This document shows positions 8,353 through 17,518 of a stretch of 64,000 nucleotides of DNA, piece after piece. The first letter of the stretch is position 1, and each line of letters opens with the position of its first letter. This DNA comes from Deltaproteobacteria bacterium UBA6601 (GTDB lineage: Bacteria > Myxococcota_A > UBA796 > UBA9615): NCBI GenBank assembly GCA_002433485.1, contig DJIF01000051.1, forward strand, positions 1 through 64,000. The letters are read 5' to 3'. Under the pieces are notes generated by a model. It was not told the origin of the DNA. It did no database searches and saw only the letters and a list, made by a program, of their open reading frames with translations. A program made the position numbers and the translations under genes.

Positions 8353-9510
8353 TTGAGCTATTGTTCGCAGGTGCGAAGCCTCCTACTGGACCTGCACTGC
8401 TCCCGGTGCCAAACAAGTGCAAGCCCACAGCAGGTCCAAGGACGCTGCGCATCCTGCAGAAGCCCACTGCTGGCCCGATACGAAATGAGTCGCGGGGTAC
8501 CTGGGCTCCGGCAAGTTTTGAGCCGCAGACCGAGTCTGTTGCGGCTGCCTGAGCTTGCCCCCCTCAGCGCTCACCACTTTCCAACTCTGGGCGAGGGGGC
8601 CACCCCGTTAATTCCAGCCGAAGGCCTGGCAGTCGAACTGGACATTCCCCATCTCCTTATCAAAGACGAAGCTCAGAACCCCTCGCAAAGCTGGGAATCG
8701 CGGGGCGTGGCCATGGCCATCGCCAGGGCAAGAGAACTAGGCATTGGCAAGGTCTTCATACGCTCAGCAGGGGACTCGGCTCTGGCAGCGGCCTGCTATG
8801 CCTCGCTCAACGGACTTGACCTCAAGGTGGCAGTACCTGAAGAGAGTGATCCGTGGCTCCTCGATCAGCTGCGAGAACAAGGCGCTGAGATCAGCACCCT
8901 ACCCTGGGCCGCTCTGGAACAGCCAGATGACAGTCTGAGCTCGACAGGGCCAGATGGCTGGCTAGACATCACTGAACTGAGCGAACCGGCACGGCTCGAA
9001 GGGGCAAAGACGATAGGCTTCGAGCTCATCTACGATCTGCAACGAGTCCCCGATGTGATGCTTATTCCTACCGCAAGCGGAGTCGGTCTGATCGCCATCG
9101 CCAAAGCCTTTGACGAAATGGAGGCGGCCGGCTGGATCGGTTCGACAAGACCCCAACTCATAGCAATCCAGAGCAGCCAATTCTGTCCCCTGGTCGAGGC
9201 CTTCCGCAAAAATCGAAGCGAGCTGGCCCCTTGGACGCGCAAGAGCCGCACCGAGATCCGTGAGCTGCGCCCCGCAAGTCCACAGCTTGCTTCCCTCGCA
9301 CTTACAGCTCTGCGCGACAGCAGGGGAGCCGCCATCGCAATCGAAGACAGAGACAGCAAAGAAGGACGCGCACTTCTTGCAAGACGTTTGGGTCTTGGGG
9401 CATCGCTCTCTACCGGGGCCTGTGTTGCGGCAGCCCGCAGTCTGCGACAGCGGGGTACCATTGCCAGAGATCATCTGGTGGTGCTGATTTCACCCAGTAG
9501 CGGTCCATGA
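8353..9510 (+). CDS. Threonine-synthase-like PLP-fold protein lacking the catalytic lysine
   Basis: 385 aa. An N-terminal zinc ribbon (C16-x2-C19, C32-x2-C35) and a fold-type II core resemble bacterial threonine synthase. The lysine that binds PLP in the family motif (GSFK[AD]RG) is Glu115 here, within SQSWESRG. The usual SGN loop reads SAGD (138-141), and the glycine-rich phosphate loop is TASGVGL. The protein is therefore probably not a working threonine synthase and may be regulatory or structural. The start is TTG at 8353, with GTG at 8371 as an alternative. It overlaps the MOSC gene by 4 bp. Confidence 0.8.
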   Translation: MSYCSQVRSLLLDLHCSRCQTSASPQQVQGRCASCRSPLLARYEMSRGVPGLRQVLSRRPSLLRLPELAPLSAHHFPTLGEGATPLIPAEGLAVELDIPHLLIKDEAQNPSQSWESRGVAMAIARARELGIGKVFIRSAGDSALAAACYASLNGLDLKVAVPEESDPWLLDQLREQGAEISTLPWAALEQPDDSLSSTGPDGWLDITELSEPARLEGAKTIGFELIYDLQRVPDVMLIPTASGVGLIAIAKAFDEMEAAGWIGSTRPQLIAIQSSQFCPLVEAFRKNRSELAPWTRKSRTEIRELRPASPQLASLALTALRDSRGAAIAIEDRDSKEGRALLARRLGLGASLSTGACVAAARSLRQRGTIARDHLVVLISPSSGP

Positions 9511-10199
9511 GCAATTTCAGAACAGGAAAGCTCATCGCGGTTCTGGCAGGAAAGGTCCGTGAACACCCGCCACACGCAGAAGACCCGGCATTTAATCGGC
9601 CCTGGCGTAGCGCCTTCATAAAGGAACCAATCTCTGGCCCGGCAAAAATCCTCCAGCTAGGTCTCGAGCTCGATGAAGTTGCCAACAAAGATGTTCATGG
9701 CGGCCTCGATCAAAGCGTACTCGCGTATCCCTTCAGCCACTATCAACTGTGGCAGCAAGAACTTGGGATCAAAGAAATGGGCCCGGGCGGCTTCGGCGAG
9801 AACCTCTGTATCCATGGATTCAACGAGCAGATGGTCTGCATAGGCGACAGCTTTAAGGTCGGCCAGGCGGTGCTGCAGGTCTCGCTGCCCCGCCTACCCT
9901 GTAGCAGCATTGACCGACGCTGGCTGCGCAGTGGTCTGGTGAAACGAGTGGCTGAGACCCAGCGTACCGGTTGGTACTTCCGGGTTCTTGAAGAAGGTAG
10001 CTGTCGGGCCAGCGATCAGGTGGCGCTGATTGAACGAAAACACCCCCAATGGACGGTTGCCAGAGTCCTGGAGCTTCGCTTGAAGGGGAAACAACTGCAA
10101 GGCAAAGAGGCGAGCAACTTAGCCCGGTGCCAAGAGCTCGCAGCACACTGGCGTCACCACTTCGAACAGCACCGCGAAGACACTGGAATAGGTTTATGA
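9507..10199 (+). CDS. MOSC-domain protein (YiiM-like)
   Basis: 230 aa. The MOSC beta-barrel domain spans about residues 40-165, with the family blocks VHGGLDQSVLAYPFSHYQLW, GFGENLCI and the Cys-containing strand VSLPRLPCSSIDRRW. A C-terminal helical part matches the 3-alpha region of YiiM-type proteins. Such proteins handle molybdenum-cofactor-linked sulfur or reduce N-hydroxylated compounds, and the substrate here is unknown. It overlaps the genes on both sides by 4 bp, so translation of the three genes is probably coupled. Confidence 0.85.
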   Translation: MSNFRTGKLIAVLAGKVREHPPHAEDPAFNRPWRSAFIKEPISGPAKILQLGLELDEVANKDVHGGLDQSVLAYPFSHYQLWQQELGIKEMGPGGFGENLCIHGFNEQMVCIGDSFKVGQAVLQVSLPRLPCSSIDRRWLRSGLVKRVAETQRTGWYFRVLEEGSCRASDQVALIERKHPQWTVARVLELRLKGKQLQGKEASNLARCQELAAHWRHHFEQHREDTGIGL

Positions 10200-10990
10200 T
10201 CTGGAAGGAGCTTAGCGATCAGCAGCTCCTTGAGCTGGCCCGGCCAAGCGGTTTTCAGCGCTTTATAAGAGCACTTGGCTGTCCGGGAATGTTGCTACTG
10301 GCCTGGCTACTGGCCCGGGCGGCGGCGGCCCCGCTGCTGACCGAACATCCACTGCTCGGCTGGCTGATGATCGGCGCCTTGTTCTTGCTCGCCAGCCCAA
10401 TCCTGCTGGCAATCCTGTCCTCATTGAGCAGTCTGGGTCGAGGCAAGCCGCGCCTGGAGCTACGGTTGCGGCTGGGCCAGAACGACTTCAAACAAGCTCT
10501 GCAAGCCATTGACTCGGAACTGGCTGAGCTTCCCGCAGAAAACTGTGGCTGGGTATTCTTGTTGCGCGGCCAGATCGTAGGAACCGGTGAACGTCTCCAC
10601 CTCAGAATCGACCTTCGCATGGACGAGGCTCGTCCCAGTGCCCGGATAGAGAGCGTTCGCGGGCCAAGGCTCAACCTCTTCGGCAGTCACCTGGACGATA
10701 TGGCCAACTGGCAGCAAAACAGCAGAGATCTGCAAGCAGAAGAGGCCCAGCAGCTCGCTACGCTGTTGAATTCGCTGGGGCCCGACAGCATGGAGAACTC
10801 CAGCCCTGGATCCAGGATCTGGCTCAATGTGGCCTTGCTTCGGGTTGGAGAGCGACGCTCAGTCAGCCGCTGCAGACTAAGAATCAATGAGCCGGGCCAA
10901 GGCGATGTGCCGATCCTGGAGTTGGTCGACAGAGCCTGGAAACTCAGCGGCTGGGATTCAACACCCGACCGTGCTGAATCACCTGAGTAG
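10196..10990 (+). CDS. Two-pass membrane protein of unknown function
   Basis: 264 aa. The ATG at 10196 overlaps the MOSC stop as ATGA, giving a clear start. Two hydrophobic segments (about residues 32-48 and 56-80) are followed by a soluble C-terminal domain of about 180 residues with beta-strand character and no motif I recognise. Together with the two preceding genes it forms a tight three-gene unit. The last 47 bp overlap the convergent TPR lipoprotein gene. Confidence 0.65.
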   Translation: MIWKELSDQQLLELARPSGFQRFIRALGCPGMLLLAWLLARAAAAPLLTEHPLLGWLMIGALFLLASPILLAILSSLSSLGRGKPRLELRLRLGQNDFKQALQAIDSELAELPAENCGWVFLLRGQIVGTGERLHLRIDLRMDEARPSARIESVRGPRLNLFGSHLDDMANWQQNSRDLQAEEAQQLATLLNSLGPDSMENSSPGSRIWLNVALLRVGERRSVSRCRLRINEPGQGDVPILELVDRAWKLSGWDSTPDRAESPE

Positions 10991-11804
10991 GCTCCCTGTC
11001 TCGTCGCTCCATACGGCTCTCGAGACTGCTCAACTTCAGCTCCACCGCCTGACGATTTGGGTGGCGCTCAAGCACTGAGCGAAAGGCAAGCTCGGCTTCC
11101 TTCAACATGCCCATTTGCTCATACGATTCGGCCACTCCATAGGCAGCCAAAACCTCTTCAAGGCCACCAGGATGATCTTCAAGAGTTGCTTGATAGGCTT
11201 CCAAGGCGTCTCGATATCGACCCTGTAGGTCAAAAGACCGGGCCCGCTCAAGGGAAACTTCAGGCAATAGCGCACTGGCTGGAAACTCCCGGCCAAGCTC
11301 CTGCCACTCAACCCTGGCCTGCTCAAACTCACCAAGCGCCAGGTAGCACCGCCCGGAGTGAAACAGACTGTGCTCAGCAAGGCTGCCTCTAGGGCGTTGC
11401 TCAAGGGCCGCTCGATAAGAGCTGATCGCAGCTCGAAAGCGGCGGGCATCCCGGCGCAGATCACCAAGCTCTACAAGGCAGGAATAGCCCCAGGAATCCA
11501 TCGGATACCGACGATTACATTCTTCAAAGGCTTTCTCTGCCCGACGAGAGTCGCCAAGAGCATCGCGATAAATCACCGCCGCACGATAAGCGGCGAAAGG
11601 TCGCCAACCCTTGGCTTCCTCTCCAAGACCCGTATAGGCAGCAGCAGCAGCCTCTAGTCGACCGGCCCGAAACAAGGCATCTGCCCGGGCCAGATCATCG
11701 GGAACAGGCTCTTCACAAGCTCCAATTAAAAACGCGCAACATAAACCACAGAGCCCGACAAACCGCCGCAGCCAGGGGCTAAAGGAGCCCTCCGCCTCAG
11801 TCAT
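10944..11804 (-). CDS. TPR lipoprotein (YbgF/BamD-like repeats)
   Basis: 286 aa. A signal peptide ends in lipobox I-G-A-C with the lipidated Cys near residue 30. The mature protein is a string of TPR-like helical pairs (RRFRAAISSYRAALEQRPRG, YRDALEAYQATLEDHPGG, KEAELAFRSVLERHPN), as in outer-membrane assembly lipoproteins. The start overlaps the end of gyrA by 8 bp, so it is the last gene of the gyrB-gyrA transcript, which is an odd location for an envelope protein. The 3' end overlaps the convergent membrane protein gene. Confidence 0.8.
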   Translation of the reverse strand: MTEAEGSFSPWLRRFVGLCGLCCAFLIGACEEPVPDDLARADALFRAGRLEAAAAAYTGLGEEAKGWRPFAAYRAAVIYRDALGDSRRAEKAFEECNRRYPMDSWGYSCLVELGDLRRDARRFRAAISSYRAALEQRPRGSLAEHSLFHSGRCYLALGEFEQARVEWQELGREFPASALLPEVSLERARSFDLQGRYRDALEAYQATLEDHPGGLEEVLAAYGVAESYEQMGMLKEAELAFRSVLERHPNRQAVELKLSSLESRMERRDREPTQVIQHGRVLNPSR

Positions 11805-14382
11805 CTACACGGACCGTCTCGTCCTCCTCGACATCAAGCTGCTCCTCGACATCAGGGAGCGCAGCTGTAGAGCCTGCCTCACTGTCCGCTGCTGCTGCTG
11901 CTGATTCCAGCTCAGCTTCAGCTTCGGAGGAATCCTCTTCAGGCTGTTCTTCCTGTTCTCCGAGACGAGCGAAGGAGACCACCTGCTCACCCTTGTCGAG
12001 ACGGATCAGCCGCACTCCCATGGTGTTGCGACCGATCACAGAAACCTCATGAACCCCAGTACGGATGATCTTGCCGCCCGAAGTGACAATCATCACCTGC
12101 TCATTGTCCTCGACCTGACTGACTCCGACCACGTGACCGTTGCGACCCTCAGTCTTAATGTCGATCAGGCCCATGCCACCACGGTTCTGCTTGCGGTACT
12201 CGGCGATCTGAGTCCGCTTCCCATAGCCATTGCTGGTCAAGGTCAGCAAGGTCACATCGGGGCGAACCACCTCAATGCCAACCAAGGTATCGCCATCGCC
12301 CATGCGAATACCGATCACGCCGCGAGCGGTACGACCCATCTCCCGAGCCTGTTCTGCATCAAAGTGAATGCTCTTACCCTGAGCCGTCGCAAGCAACAGG
12401 GAGCCGCCCGGGTCATCCAACAGCCGCACCGCAAGCACCTCATCGCCATCCTTCAGGGAACAGGCGATGATTCCACTGGCACGAATATTCTTGTAAGCAT
12501 TCAACTTACTGCGCTTGATCATTCCGCTGCGGGTGACCAATACCAGCGACCGCTCGTCAAACTCACGAATCGAGATGACCGTTGCGACGGTCTCGTCCTT
12601 GCCTACATGAGGTAGCAGATTGACCATCGGGGTTCCTCTGGCATTGCGGCCGCCCTCTGGAACCTGCCAGACCGGCAACAGAAAGACCTGCCCCTTACTG
12701 GTAAAGACCATCAGTTTATCGTGGGTACTGGCCACAAAGAGATCCCGAACAAAGTCCTCGTCTCGGGTCCCCATGCCCTTCTTGCCGGTGCCACCCCTGC
12801 GCTGAGCCTGATATTCCCGAATGGAGGTTCGCTTGACGTAGCCCATGTGACTGAAAGTGACAGCCATCTCTTCGTCTGCAATCAGATCCTCGATGCTGAG
12901 ATCAGCACTCGCGGCAACGATCTGAGTGCGCCGGTCATCGGCATAGCGTGCTCGAATCTCGAGCAGCTCGGCCCGGATCTCATCACGAACCAACGACTCA
13001 TCACTGAGAATCGCGCGGAGGCGCTCAATGTTGGCAAGCACCTCGCGGTGCTCCCCTTCGAGCTTCTCCCGTTCCATGCCGGTCAAACGCGCCAACCGCA
13101 TATCGAGGATGGCCTGAGCCTGCACGTGAGTGAAACCGAAGTTCTCGATCAGCCCGGACCGAGCAGTCTCAGAGTCCGCACTGGAGCGAATCAGTGCGAT
13201 GATCTCGTCAATGTGATCAAGGGCCTTGAGGTAGCCCTCAAGGATGTGAGCACGCGCCTCAGCTTGATTGAGCTCAAAGCGGCAGCGGCGAACTGTAACT
13301 TCCTTGCGGTGAGTAATGAACTCCCCGAGGATCTCGCGCAAGGTCAGCACCCTTGGCCGGCCATCGACAAGCGCCAGGTTGATCACACCGAAGGTGCTCT
13401 GTAGAGCTGTCTGCTTGTAGAGATGATTTAGAACCACCTGTCCCAGGGTGTCTCGCTTCAGCTCAACAACGATGCGCATTCCGGTCCGATCGGATTCATC
13501 GCGAATGTCACGAATGCCCTCGATCTTTTTGTGGCGAACCAGAGCAGCGATGCTCTCCACCAGGCGACTCTTGTTCACCTGATAGGGAATCTCGGAGATT
13601 GCGATGGCTCGATCATCACCCCTTTCATCCTTCTCGATCTCAGCAACACCCCGAACAATGACTCGGCCCCGGCCGGTCGTCGCTGCTGAAATGGCACCAG
13701 CCTGACCGTAGATCACACCCCCGGTCGGAAAGTCGGGACCTGGAATGATTTCAAGCAGCGCCTCATTATCGAGCTCAGGGCTGTCCATCAAGGCAACGGT
13801 GCCGTCAATGACCTCACCGAGGTTGTGGGGCGCGATGTTGGTGGCCATTCCCACCGCAATACCGGACGAGCCATTGACCAACAGGTTCGGGACCCGAGTC
13901 GGCAGAACAATAGGCTCCTGGGTAGTGCCATCAAAGTTCTCAGTGAAGTCGACCGTCTCTTTGTCGATATCGACCAGCAGGTCTTCGGCCATTCGCTGCA
14001 GTCGACTCTCCGTATATCGATATGCAGCAGCAGAGTCGCCATCAATGCTGCCGAAGTTGCCCTGACCATCCACCAGGGGATACCGAAGGTTCCAGGGCTG
14101 AGCCATTCGAACCAGAGCGTCGTAAACTGCGCTATCGCCATGGGGGTGATATTTCTTGAGCACCTCACCGACGACGCCAGCACACTTGCTGTAGCGGCGG
14201 TTATGAAGCAGCCCCTCACGGAACATCGCGTAGAGGATGCGCCGATGTACCGGCTTAAGGCCATCTCGGGCCGAAGGAAGGGCACGACCCACAATCACCG
14301 ACATGGAGTAATCCAGATAACTGGACCTCATCTCATCTTCGATGTTCATGCCCACCACGCTCGCGGCGAAGTCTTCCGTCAT
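11797..14382 (-). CDS. gyrA: DNA gyrase subunit A
   Basis: Breakage-reunion subunit of gyrase, which introduces negative supercoils. 861 aa. The catalytic tyrosine is Tyr123 in YRYTESRL. The quinolone-determining region reads HGDSAVYD with Ser84 and Asp88, the wild-type, sensitive-type residues. The GyrA box QRRGGTGKKG is present near residue 550, confirming gyrase rather than topoisomerase IV. The C-terminal tail from about 815 is strongly acidic and Ala/Glu-rich. It follows the second ArsA-like gene by 2 bp on the same strand. Confidence 0.98.
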   Translation of the reverse strand: MTEDFAASVVGMNIEDEMRSSYLDYSMSVIVGRALPSARDGLKPVHRRILYAMFREGLLHNRRYSKCAGVVGEVLKKYHPHGDSAVYDALVRMAQPWNLRYPLVDGQGNFGSIDGDSAAAYRYTESRLQRMAEDLLVDIDKETVDFTENFDGTTQEPIVLPTRVPNLLVNGSSGIAVGMATNIAPHNLGEVIDGTVALMDSPELDNEALLEIIPGPDFPTGGVIYGQAGAISAATTGRGRVIVRGVAEIEKDERGDDRAIAISEIPYQVNKSRLVESIAALVRHKKIEGIRDIRDESDRTGMRIVVELKRDTLGQVVLNHLYKQTALQSTFGVINLALVDGRPRVLTLREILGEFITHRKEVTVRRCRFELNQAEARAHILEGYLKALDHIDEIIALIRSSADSETARSGLIENFGFTHVQAQAILDMRLARLTGMEREKLEGEHREVLANIERLRAILSDESLVRDEIRAELLEIRARYADDRRTQIVAASADLSIEDLIADEEMAVTFSHMGYVKRTSIREYQAQRRGGTGKKGMGTRDEDFVRDLFVASTHDKLMVFTSKGQVFLLPVWQVPEGGRNARGTPMVNLLPHVGKDETVATVISIREFDERSLVLVTRSGMIKRSKLNAYKNIRASGIIACSLKDGDEVLAVRLLDDPGGSLLLATAQGKSIHFDAEQAREMGRTARGVIGIRMGDGDTLVGIEVVRPDVTLLTLTSNGYGKRTQIAEYRKQNRGGMGLIDIKTEGRNGHVVGVSQVEDNEQVMIVTSGGKIIRTGVHEVSVIGRNTMGVRLIRLDKGEQVVSFARLGEQEEQPEEDSSEAEAELESAAAAADSEAGSTAALPDVEEQLDVEEDETVRVDD

Positions 14383-14384
14383 GG

Positions 14385-15587
14385 TCAGCTACTCTCCAAT
14401 CCAAACAGATGCCCGTCGATAGCGAGCAGTCCTTCGAAGTCATAAACGTCGTCGACCAGCCGGGGCACGGTGCAGACACTGGCCTGGCGGCCGGCAAACG
14501 ACTTGAGGTTATCGATGGCCCGTTGGTCATCCACTGATCGGGCGACTGTGCGGGAAAAGTGCGTCTCAAGACGCTGAATAAAGGCCGGAACGCTAGCGTG
14601 GCCCGCATTGGCAAGCCGATCTGCCAGCCAATGGCGTTCCTCATCACCCAGGTAACGGCCGCTGCTCTCATCGGCAGGCTGAGAATCGGGATATCGGCCG
14701 ACCTGGTTAACGATGAACAGTCCCCCGGGCATCGAGCGCTCCATCAGCTGAGCATGAAAGTAGCGAGCCTCCTCCATAGAAGTACTCTGCGGCGCACAGA
14801 CCACGACAAAGCGAGTCTGCTGTCGATTACGCAAAAGCCCGCTCACCACCTCAGCTCGCTCACGAAAACCAGCCAGAAGATCACGAAATGCGAGGAAGAA
14901 CTCGGAAATTTCATCTAAAAACTGGTTGCCAAAAACGTTGCCCAACAACCGATAGACCAGGGTTCCGGTTCCAGACAGCAACTGCAAGCCACGCTTTCGA
15001 CCGTCCTGATGCGGGCGCAGAAACCAGCCGACGATCTTCTCGTCAAGAAAACGCGACAGACGACCGCTGGCTTCCAGGAAGTCCAGCGCATTTTTCATTG
15101 GCGGAGTGTCAAGGACCACCAGGTCATAACGACCCGAGGTGTGCAGGTCATAGAGCTTCTCACTGGCCATGTAGTCATGACTGGCAGAAAGGGTATCGCT
15201 GATGTGGCGATAGACTCGGTTTCCAAGGACCCGGCTACGAGTTTCATCATCAGGGGAGACTCGCCAAATCACTTCATCAAAGGTCTTGCGGGTATCCAAC
15301 ATCATGGCGTGAAGGCTGCCCTTTGGCTCAACTCCACAATCGGTGAACTTGGCCAGAGGAATTGGCCTCTCGTCATTGCCCAGAGCCTCCAGACCGAGCG
15401 AGTTGGCAAGTCGACGAGCAGGATCAATGGTCACAACAATTGCCTTACGACCCTCTATGGCTGCCTGAATACCAATTGCGGCAGCAGTGGTGGTCTTGCC
15501 AACCCCACCGCTACCTACACAGACCACCAGACTGCGCTCTTCGATCACCCGGCTCAACTCAAGCTGCGCTGGACTCTGCTCCAACAT
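14385..15587 (-). CDS. ArsA/Get3-like ATPase, subunit with non-canonical P-loop
   Basis: About 400 aa P-loop ATPase of the ArsA/GET3 family. The nucleotide loop reads GSGGVGKT (25-32). The signature lysine of the deviant Walker A motif (second position of GKGGxGKT) is Ser, while the catalytic Lys-Thr remain. The IDPARRLANSLGL segment matches the family's switch I region. The preceding gene encodes a homologue with the intact loop, so the two may form a heterodimer, as for the paired actinobacterial homologues. GTG at 15590 is an alternative start. Arsenite transport is unlikely without arsB. Confidence 0.82.
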   Translation of the reverse strand: MLEQSPAQLELSRVIEERSLVVCVGSGGVGKTTTAAAIGIQAAIEGRKAIVVTIDPARRLANSLGLEALGNDERPIPLAKFTDCGVEPKGSLHAMMLDTRKTFDEVIWRVSPDDETRSRVLGNRVYRHISDTLSASHDYMASEKLYDLHTSGRYDLVVLDTPPMKNALDFLEASGRLSRFLDEKIVGWFLRPHQDGRKRGLQLLSGTGTLVYRLLGNVFGNQFLDEISEFFLAFRDLLAGFRERAEVVSGLLRNRQQTRFVVVCAPQSTSMEEARYFHAQLMERSMPGGLFIVNQVGRYPDSQPADESSGRYLGDEERHWLADRLANAGHASVPAFIQRLETHFSRTVARSVDDQRAIDNLKSFAGRQASVCTVPRLVDDVYDFEGLLAIDGHLFGLESS

Positions 15588-16504
15588 CACTGCATTCCAC
15601 CAGAGAGCATCAAGGACAGCGCATCGGAGACCTGAACATGAGTGCCGGGAAGGATCGGCAGGCTCTGGGTTGAGTCGGAGCCAAAGATCTCGCGCAATCG
15701 GGCCAGACCCTGATCAGCAATGACCTGCTCGCGACGCATCTCAAGACCTGCTTCCATCACTTCTCGAACTCTGCCAGGTAGCTCATCCGGTCGACTGGCC
15801 AGAACGCTTAGAAGTTCTTCATCACCGGCGGTCAGTTGCTCGTCGGGATAGCGATTTAGAAACACCCCACCCACCGGTGGCAGGCCCATTCGAACAATCT
15901 GTTCACGGGTCTCAAGGGTCTCATTGATGGGCATCTCGCCAGGAAGGGCACAGAACAGCAATGCGCTGACTTGGGGATCTGTAAAGCGCTCTGCGATCTC
16001 CTGAGCACGCTCTCTAAGAGGGCCTCGATCAAAGGTCTGCTGAGCGAGAAAGGGACAACGAAACAAGGCTACTGCGTGTCCCGAAGCAGGTAGATCAACA
16101 AGAATATGATCCCAGCGAGGATCAAAGCTGTGTTCCCAGATTCTGGACAGGATCACCAACTCCCGCGCTCCAGGCGTAGCGGTAAGGAAGATCCGAACTA
16201 CTTTGTTGCGCAAAATGAGCCGCACAATGCTCTTTACCGGGACCACTGACTCCACATAAGAACGTAGAGCGGAGAAGAAGTCGATATTGGCCCCTTCGAT
16301 ACGCGGTGCAAGTACCCTCGGCTCATAGCTGGACTCACCACCAAAATACGAGGGCAGGTTGGGGCGTGGAGCATCAACTTCGAGGATAAGGACCCTGCGA
16401 CCCCGACGTGCGAGTGCGCGAGCCAGACCTACGCATACGGCGGTCTTTCCCGTACCTCCCTTGCCCGTCACGAAGTACAGGCGACGTAGCGATAGATCAA
16501 TCAA
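15587..16504 (-). CDS. ArsA/Get3-like ATPase, subunit with canonical P-loop
   Basis: 305 aa. The deviant Walker A GKGGTGKT at 14-21 has both the signature and the catalytic lysine. EVDAPRPNLP occupies the switch I position and ILVDLPASGH the switch II position. The start is TTG at 16504, one base before the fabH stop, because no ATG precedes the P-loop strand. It shares a 1-bp TGATG overlap with the second ATPase gene. It is probably the active half of a paired ATPase. The client (membrane protein, lipid-linked or other) cannot be deduced. Confidence 0.83.
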   Translation of the reverse strand: MIDLSLRRLYFVTGKGGTGKTAVCVGLARALARRGRRVLILEVDAPRPNLPSYFGGESSYEPRVLAPRIEGANIDFFSALRSYVESVVPVKSIVRLILRNKVVRIFLTATPGARELVILSRIWEHSFDPRWDHILVDLPASGHAVALFRCPFLAQQTFDRGPLRERAQEIAERFTDPQVSALLFCALPGEMPINETLETREQIVRMGLPPVGGVFLNRYPDEQLTAGDEELLSVLASRPDELPGRVREVMEAGLEMRREQVIADQGLARLREIFGSDSTQSLPILPGTHVQVSDALSLMLSGGMQ

Positions 16505-17515
16505 TCAGAACCTCAGCAGGGATGAAGCCCAGGTGAATCCCGAACCAAAGGCGGCCAACATCACCAGCGAGCCCTCTTGGATTCGACCCTGCTCGCGAGC
16601 CTCATGAAAAGCGATGCCTACAGAGGCAGCAGTGGTATTGCCATAACGCTGAATATTGTGAATGACCTTCGTATCAGGAAGGCCCAGTTGCTTGCCGATC
16701 ATTTCGTTGATGCGCATGTTGGCCTGATGGGGAACGAGCAAATCGATGTCCTCCAAGCCGTAACCGGTTTTGTTCAAGCTCTCCATGATCACCGCAGGAA
16801 CGTGTGTGCAGGCCTGTTTGAAGACCGCTCTGCCGTTCATCTGGGGATAAACTCCACGACTCTCTAGAGCTTCGTCGGGAATCCGAAACGGAAAATAGGA
16901 AGAACCCGGCGCCGGAACCCACAGGTGACGAGCACCACTGCCGTCTGCGTGCAGGCTATGGGCAAGAAAACCGCGCTTTGGATCATCACTGGGGCCAACG
17001 ACCATTGCCGCTGCACCGTCACCAAACAACACGGTTACATCTCGTCCTGCATCGGAAAAATCAAGACCTGTTGAGTGAACCTCTGTGCCGATGACCAGCA
17101 CATGTCGCGCCTGACCGGCCCTCACAAAAGCGTCCGCTGTTGCCAGGGAGTACAACAAGCCAGTGCACTGATTGCGAACATCCATGCACGCAATGCCAGG
17201 AAGACCAAGGCGCTCCTGCACAAAACACGCGGTGCCAGGAAAGAAGTGCTCCGGACTCAAGCTAGCCACCAGAATGGTGTCCAGGTCACTCAACTGGAGA
17301 CCAGCATCGGCAACCGCCGCCCGTGCTGCCTTCTCTGCCATGGCGGCAGGAGTGTCTTCAGGATCACTGTAGCGACGTTCCTCAATTCCTGAACGCTGAC
17401 GGATCCACTCGTCGCTGGTATCCATCAGCGCCGCCAGATCATCGTTGGTAACGATCTTCGGCGGAACGTAGAAACCAGTGCCCAGCACCCGCGATGCTGC
17501 GTTGTCGGTATCCAT
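16505..17515 (-). CDS. fabH: 3-oxoacyl-ACP synthase III (KASIII)
   Basis: Condenses acetyl-CoA (or another short acyl-CoA) with malonyl-ACP to start fatty-acid synthesis. 336 aa. The triad is visible: Cys117 in RNQCTG, His in VPHQANMR and Asn in YGNTTAAS. The N-terminal family motif TSDEWIRQRSGIEERRY is intact. The ATG at 17515 is chosen, with a TTG one codon earlier. It abuts gyrB and the ArsA-like pair with no intergenic space. Branched-chain primer use or a role outside bulk lipid synthesis cannot be excluded. Confidence 0.95.
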   Translation of the reverse strand: MDTDNAASRVLGTGFYVPPKIVTNDDLAALMDTSDEWIRQRSGIEERRYSDPEDTPAAMAEKAARAAVADAGLQLSDLDTILVASLSPEHFFPGTACFVQERLGLPGIACMDVRNQCTGLLYSLATADAFVRAGQARHVLVIGTEVHSTGLDFSDAGRDVTVLFGDGAAAMVVGPSDDPKRGFLAHSLHADGSGARHLWVPAPGSSYFPFRIPDEALESRGVYPQMNGRAVFKQACTHVPAVIMESLNKTGYGLEDIDLLVPHQANMRINEMIGKQLGLPDTKVIHNIQRYGNTTAASVGIAFHEAREQGRIQEGSLVMLAAFGSGFTWASSLLRF

Positions 17516-17518
17516 CAA

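Noticed and set aside
12721..13404. 227-codon plus-strand frame inside gyrA
   Set aside because: Antisense to the conserved breakage-reunion region; no family resemblance.
14385..16504. Arsenite efflux operon
   Set aside because: No arsB, arsR, arsC or arsD nearby, and one subunit has an altered P-loop.
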